Source: Anopheles merus | Lineage: Eukaryota; Arthropoda; Insecta; Diptera; Culicidae | Assembly: GCF_017562075.2 (NCBI RefSeq) | Contig: NC_054082.1 | Span: forward strand, 49,160,037-49,224,036 | Direction of reading: 5' to 3' | DNA: 64,000 nt | In this document: in pieces, positions 59,869 through 64,000 of the stretch | Layout of the letters: the number at the start of each line of letters is the position of its first letter | Position numbering within the stretch: position 1 is the stretch's first letter | Notes under the pieces: generated by a model | Databases searched by the model: none | What the model was told of the DNA's origin: nothing | What the model saw: the letters and a program-made list of their open reading frames with translations, nothing else | Position numbers and translations under genes: made by a program

Positions 59869-61530
59869 AAGGGTTAAAGTTTTGCTTGGACAATTACTAA
59901 CTATACAGATATATTATAACAGTAGGCAATGTTTTACGGGTTTTTATGAGATAATCTGAATTTATGTAAATGCATATGCTTTATAAAATGCATAGCTTCA
60001 GCGTATAATTTACAATGAAAGAAACGTTCCTTCTACTGTATATTTTGTCTGCTTCTGGTACAATGACCAGTAAAATGGAATTTTATTCAAATGGATGCAA
60101 GAACCAAAGATGATAAAAATGGCATTACCTGTACGTGATGCAGCAATTTCTGCTAGCCTGTGCTGCACGACTGCGAGGATATAGATACGCGGGATTAGTA
60201 TTATTGGCCGAACACGTACACGGATAAATCACTAATACGATTCCATCTTTCAGCATAGGTTGAAGTAATACCGTGTCGATATGAGTAATGATGCTATTTA
60301 TTTGCGGCACCATGCGATAAACGAGCACGTCTTGGCACCTGGCAACACACAAGCACTTGTGTGTGGATCTAACGGGTGGGCCAATGCTGGTAGTGCTATA
60401 AAATTCTACCAATGAAGGTGTAGAAGTGCATTACGATGGATTAAATATTAAAGTTTCTGCAAAGTAGCACAGGGCGGATCACCGGGTTAACGGTCGACTG
60501 CCTTCTATAGAACGTGGTTGTTGTCGAAGGTTTTCTGAAAGCTGGTATGAACTTTGCTTAGTTATCGATAATGGTAGGACTAGTGATAGAGAAATTGCTT
60601 ACATGCTCCATGCTGTATAGGTTTTTATTCGTCAAAAATCAAGCCTCGTCAAGCATATTGTATGTCTGTGCATTATGGAGTTTAAATTTGGTAATGTGGT
60701 AATGTGTATTATTCAAAGTTTATTGTTTACAAGAAATCAAATTAAAGTAGGTGAAAACATGATATACAACAAACGTATTAAATTGGTTTAAAACGTGAGG
60801 GTTGTTTCTTTACTCATTTCTACCATCTTAATTTAAGTTTGAATGAAATTAGCAATAAACCTCACATTTTTAAGGTAATTTATTTTCATTAAAGTGTAGT
60901 GGACTAAAAATGTGTTTTTAAATTTACATTCTAATGCATGAAGGGCACTAGCGAATATTCGATGCGCATACCACCAAATCAATTCGTAAAAAATATAATC
61001 ATGTTCAGAAATGGAATGCGAACGCTAGAAATGATCGCTTAGTGCACAACAATGAAGCCAATTATGGCATTCTTCAAATTTTAAATGCCTAGAAGTAATG
61101 CCATTTTGCTGGCACCATATTTTTCCACGTACTCCACGTACAAATAACATTTAATTGCCATTCATGCGAAACATTTTTGTCTTCCCTGTTTTCCAGAACG
61201 ATGCCCTGTGTGTGAGACCAATCGCTTTCGGCCAACGGTTCCCCAGCAGGACGCATGAAAGCTATTCCAATTTCCAACCATTGATATGATAATACGTATT
61301 ATCCTTCTTTTCGGTCGGGATTATCTACGACGCACCTGGTTGACTGGCAGCTTGAAGCACGAATAAAGTGCGACCGAGCCAAAACGTAGAAACAAAAACC
61401 AAAAACATTGCAATAAATCATACCCAACGAAAATCTAAAAAAAGAGTCCAAACCATTCCTCGACAAAACCAAGCAAGCAGCAGAAGCGACAAGGCAACGC
61501 ACAAGAAAAAAGGCACAACCGTCATCCACC

Positions 61531-61789
61531 ATGGAATCCGTACTGACCCGCTTCAATCTCACGCTCGACAATATGACAACGCTAAGCTCCAACATACGCC
61601 AGGGGCTTATCGAGCAGTACAGCAACAATCGGAAGGTGGCCGATCCCTGGTACCATATCCTGATCATCATGTACGGTACGCTGATCGTGTTCGGCGCTAC
61701 AGGGAACAGTCTGGTGGTGTTGGCCGTCGCCCGCAAGCCACAGATGCGAACCGCTCGCAACATGTTCATCGTGAATTTGGCCGTTTCCG
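61531..61789 (+). CDS. NPFR: NPFR exon 1
   Basis: 86 codons plus one base, donor GTAGGT. Extracellular N-terminus, TM1, loop 1 and the start of TM2. Confidence 0.9.
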
Positions 61790-64000
61790 GTAGGTTTGCC
61801 ATGATTTCAGTGTGATTTCAGAAAATACATTCCGTTTAGATGGTTCTGAAGGATTTCGTTTTGTTTGGTCCTTTATTCGGCAGGGAGGTTGCCAAAATCT
61901 TGAAATGTCATTTCAAAGCACACACATTCGTAGAAAATTGCCTACATTTCCATTCGTAAATATGCAAATGAATCCCGAATGTTGCGTTGGTTGCTAGCTG
62001 CTAGGAGAAAGTTTCTTATCGGGTTATTTACAATGCTATTTTGTAGCAATGGTGGTTACGGGAAATGGGAGCTAGATTTTGGTTTCTGACGATAAGCTAC
62101 TTTATTGCAAATCGATGAATTGGCTAAGAAAAAAGGTTCGAAAGGATGGAAAGGAAAGAATATAAATTTTGAACTACATAGAATGACGTGCTTTAAGCGA
62201 AATAACCTTTTATTGCTTAAGAGGTTTGTACAATTCAAATGTTGACAAATTTTTGAACAATATACTTCAGGTCACTAATTACTCATGACTAAATAGTACA
62301 AGCTATGCAATCACTGAATAATAGCTGAATATAACTGATTAACTAGCTTAATGTAGTAAATACTGGAATTAGTTGTGCCTGGTTGGTTATCCAAAACGCC
62401 AAGAAATAATGCAGATCGACATTTTTGATACATTTTTTCAATTTGCTATACTGAAATGTCCTGATCATATTATTTCTCATTTTTTGAAAAAGACCTTGAT
62501 TTGAAAAATATTAAGGTTCCTTGTATTTTTGGTAACACCATATGATTCAATATTATCCCTGTTTTGTTATGATCTACTCACTTACTCGAATCAGTATTTT
62601 TCTTATATATAAAGAGATGATTATAGTAATCAGCACAACCGGAGTCTTCTTGCGATGCATGTGTATGATAAGGTTGAATGTGAAAAAAATTTATAGCAAC
62701 TTGCAAGTTTAAGTAAGCCATTAATCTCCTTGAGCTTTGTTATGCCAAGCAGCCTTAGTATTAGAATATTGGTAGAATCAATATAAAAAGCGTTGCTTGG
62801 CTGTTCGCAACAAATTTAAAATATTTTGTGTGTGGTCAGTTTTTGTTAAAAGAATTATGAATATTTTTTTTTTCTGTCTGGTGATCGTCAACTGGCACCA
62901 TTTAACAAATACCCGTCATGGGTTGAAGGCCTGAATGTACCGTGTCCCCATACGTCAGACACGCATATCCTGCTATGGGTAATTAATAAGTCACTGAAAG
63001 CCAAGCCCAGTAGGTGTAAGTAAAGGCCTTGACCGACAATGATTGTAACGACAACTAAAATAAATGAAGTTTATGTTTTTTTATTTGAGTTCAAGTATGT
63101 TCAAGTAAAGAGAATAAAAAGTCTCTTACTATAAGAACTTACAATTTTAGGAATAATTGGTAAATGGAATCTTCCATAGTAATTTTTAAAATAAAAACAG
63201 TTTTAAAATGGAAACTATGTAAATGTCAAATATTGCTAATACTCTTTGAATTAAAGGCTAGTTTAAGGTTTGTTGTTTTATTTATCTTGTATGCACATCA
63301 CTGATGACAATAATCGACACATTATATTCAATTAAATAAGAGATTTTAACATTGATTTTGCACTGGTATCCTATTATTTATATTCGAATGCATCACACAA
63401 ATAAGCTTTTTGTTGTGGTGATAGTATTCGTTTGTTAAAAGCGTGACTGGACGAATAGTTTTTACTTCTGCACTGAATTTTTTGTGTGCATGATGTCGAG
63501 GCAAAAAAATATACAATAAATCCAATTATTTTAATTAATAAGGCAGATGAAAAGGTACATAACTATAATAAAAGGTCAACGATTAAAACGTTTTCGAAGC
63601 ACCTTATTCATCAACTGCAATTATGGGCTATAATTAAATCATTGCAGCATTCTGATAATATAATTATGTCCGTATCTACAGATCTACTACTGTGCCTAGT
63701 GACGATGCCACTGACGCTGGTGGAAATTCTCACCAAATACTGGCCGATGGGTCGGTTACCATTTTTATGCAAATCGATCGGCACACTACAAGCTACCAGC
63801 ATATTCGTGTCAACCATATCCATCACTGCGATCGCATTAGATAGGTATCAAGTGAGTAAGCCCGCAACATGAGACACTGTATTTGTCAACTGGTTGCCGG
63901 TCTTGGTGGCACATTCCTTTTCCCTTTCATTTCCTTTTACAGGTTATAGTTTATCCGACTCGCGACAGTCTACAGCTGATGGGTGCCATCGCTATCCTGA
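61531..64000 (+). CDS. NPFR: Neuropeptide F receptor-type GPCR, 3'-truncated gene
   Basis: The first 162 residues of a rhodopsin-class receptor for neuropeptide F, an insect relative of NPY, acting through G proteins at the plasma membrane. Exons: 61531-61789, 63682-63851 and 63943-64000 (continuing past the edge). Start ATG has context CCACCATGG, a strong initiator. The N-terminus has two glycosylation sites, N9 (NLT) and N14 (NMT). TM1 covers about 41-66 with the conserved GN (N59), TM2 about 78-100 with D87, and a disulphide cysteine is at 116. TM3 ends in DRY (140-142). The DRYQVIVYPTRDSLQ run is typical of NPF receptors. Other NPY-like receptors are less likely but cannot be ruled out from half a protein. 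Confidence 0.87.
61790..63681 (+). other. NPFR intron 1 (1.9 kb)
   Basis: AT-rich, phase 1, splitting the conserved aspartate of TM2. It contains a SINE at 62876-63056. No coding signal. Confidence 0.8.
62876..63056 (+). mobile_element. SINE200-like SINE, diverged
   Basis: A plus-strand copy in intron 1 of the receptor gene. It keeps CTGGTGATCGTCAACTGG, CCCGTCATGGGTTGAAGGCC, CATATCCTGCTATGG, AAGTCACTGAAAGCCAAGCC and GGCCTTGACCGACAA. The B box is mutated. Confidence 0.8.
63682..63851 (+). CDS. NPFR: NPFR exon 2
   Basis: Acceptor ATCTACAG, donor GTGAGT. Starts by completing D87 of TM2 and ends after DRYQ. MPLTLVEILTKYWPMG is the extracellular loop 1 region. Confidence 0.92.
63943..64000 (+). 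CDS. NPFR: NPFR exon 3 (cut by window edge)
   Basis: Acceptor CTTTTACAG, phase 0. Encodes VIVYPTRDSLQLMGAIAIL, intracellular loop 2 and the start of TM4, before the window ends. Confidence 0.9.

Larger units (their letters stand above)
47541..61360. other. Gene-poor region left of the receptor gene
   Basis: 13.8 kb, mostly AT-rich. It contains four SINE copies, a leader-like stretch (52080-53381) and exon-like or long frames at 54645-54998, 54943-55680 and 56455-56676. No family is recognised in any. Part may be 5' introns of the receptor gene. Confidence 0.45.

Noticed and set aside
1..64000. CRISPR arrays, rRNA, operons or bacterial features
   Set aside because: Spliced animal genes throughout; no direct-repeat arrays with spacers, no rRNA-like blocks.

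Overview
The window is animal nuclear DNA, and the evidence points to an Anopheles-type mosquito. Genes are split by GT-AG introns, codon use in the exons is GC-rich, and the flanks are AT-rich. A tRNA-derived SINE of the Anopheles SINE200 type and CR1/Q/T1-like retrotransposon fragments are scattered through the non-coding DNA. Names were given from remembered protein families; no search was run.

Four protein genes can be supported. (1) Positions 1-28288, plus strand: 13 coding exons (the first cut by the window edge) of a PDE5/6-type cGMP phosphodiesterase. Joined, they keep one frame for 1037 codons: two GAF domains, an HD-type catalytic domain and a long tail ending in the prenylation box CMLL. 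This fits the insect Pde6 gene. (2) Positions 39546-38969, minus strand: a complete three-exon, 144-residue Golgin A7 (GCP16/Erf4) protein. (3) Positions 45897-46910, plus strand: a complete three-exon, 284-residue Osiris-family protein with a TATA promoter. (4) Positions 61531-64000, plus strand: the first three coding exons of a rhodopsin-like receptor of the neuropeptide F receptor type, running off the right edge.

Between genes 1 and 2 (about 30.9-37.6 kb) lies a cluster of decayed mobile elements: SINE copies, a 1.7-kb inverted-repeat element, a 340-bp MITE, a reverse transcriptase fragment and a 2.2-kb TA-flanked pogo/Tigger-like element. A second copy of the MITE sits at 40.4 kb. Intron 11 of the phosphodiesterase holds about 0.8 kb of degenerate GATTCC-type satellite that is accidentally open on both strands. 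The 14.6 kb between the Osiris gene and the receptor has no convincing gene; part may be upstream leader and intron DNA of the receptor. Two places there (52.1-53.4 kb and 56.45-56.68 kb) look transcribed or exon-like.

The four genes do not form one pathway: cGMP signalling, palmitoylation and Golgi traffic, cuticle or vesicle function, and peptide signalling. I found no clear evidence of an undescribed biological system. The best leads are the unnamed inverted-repeat elements, the satellite, and a few exon-like stretches.
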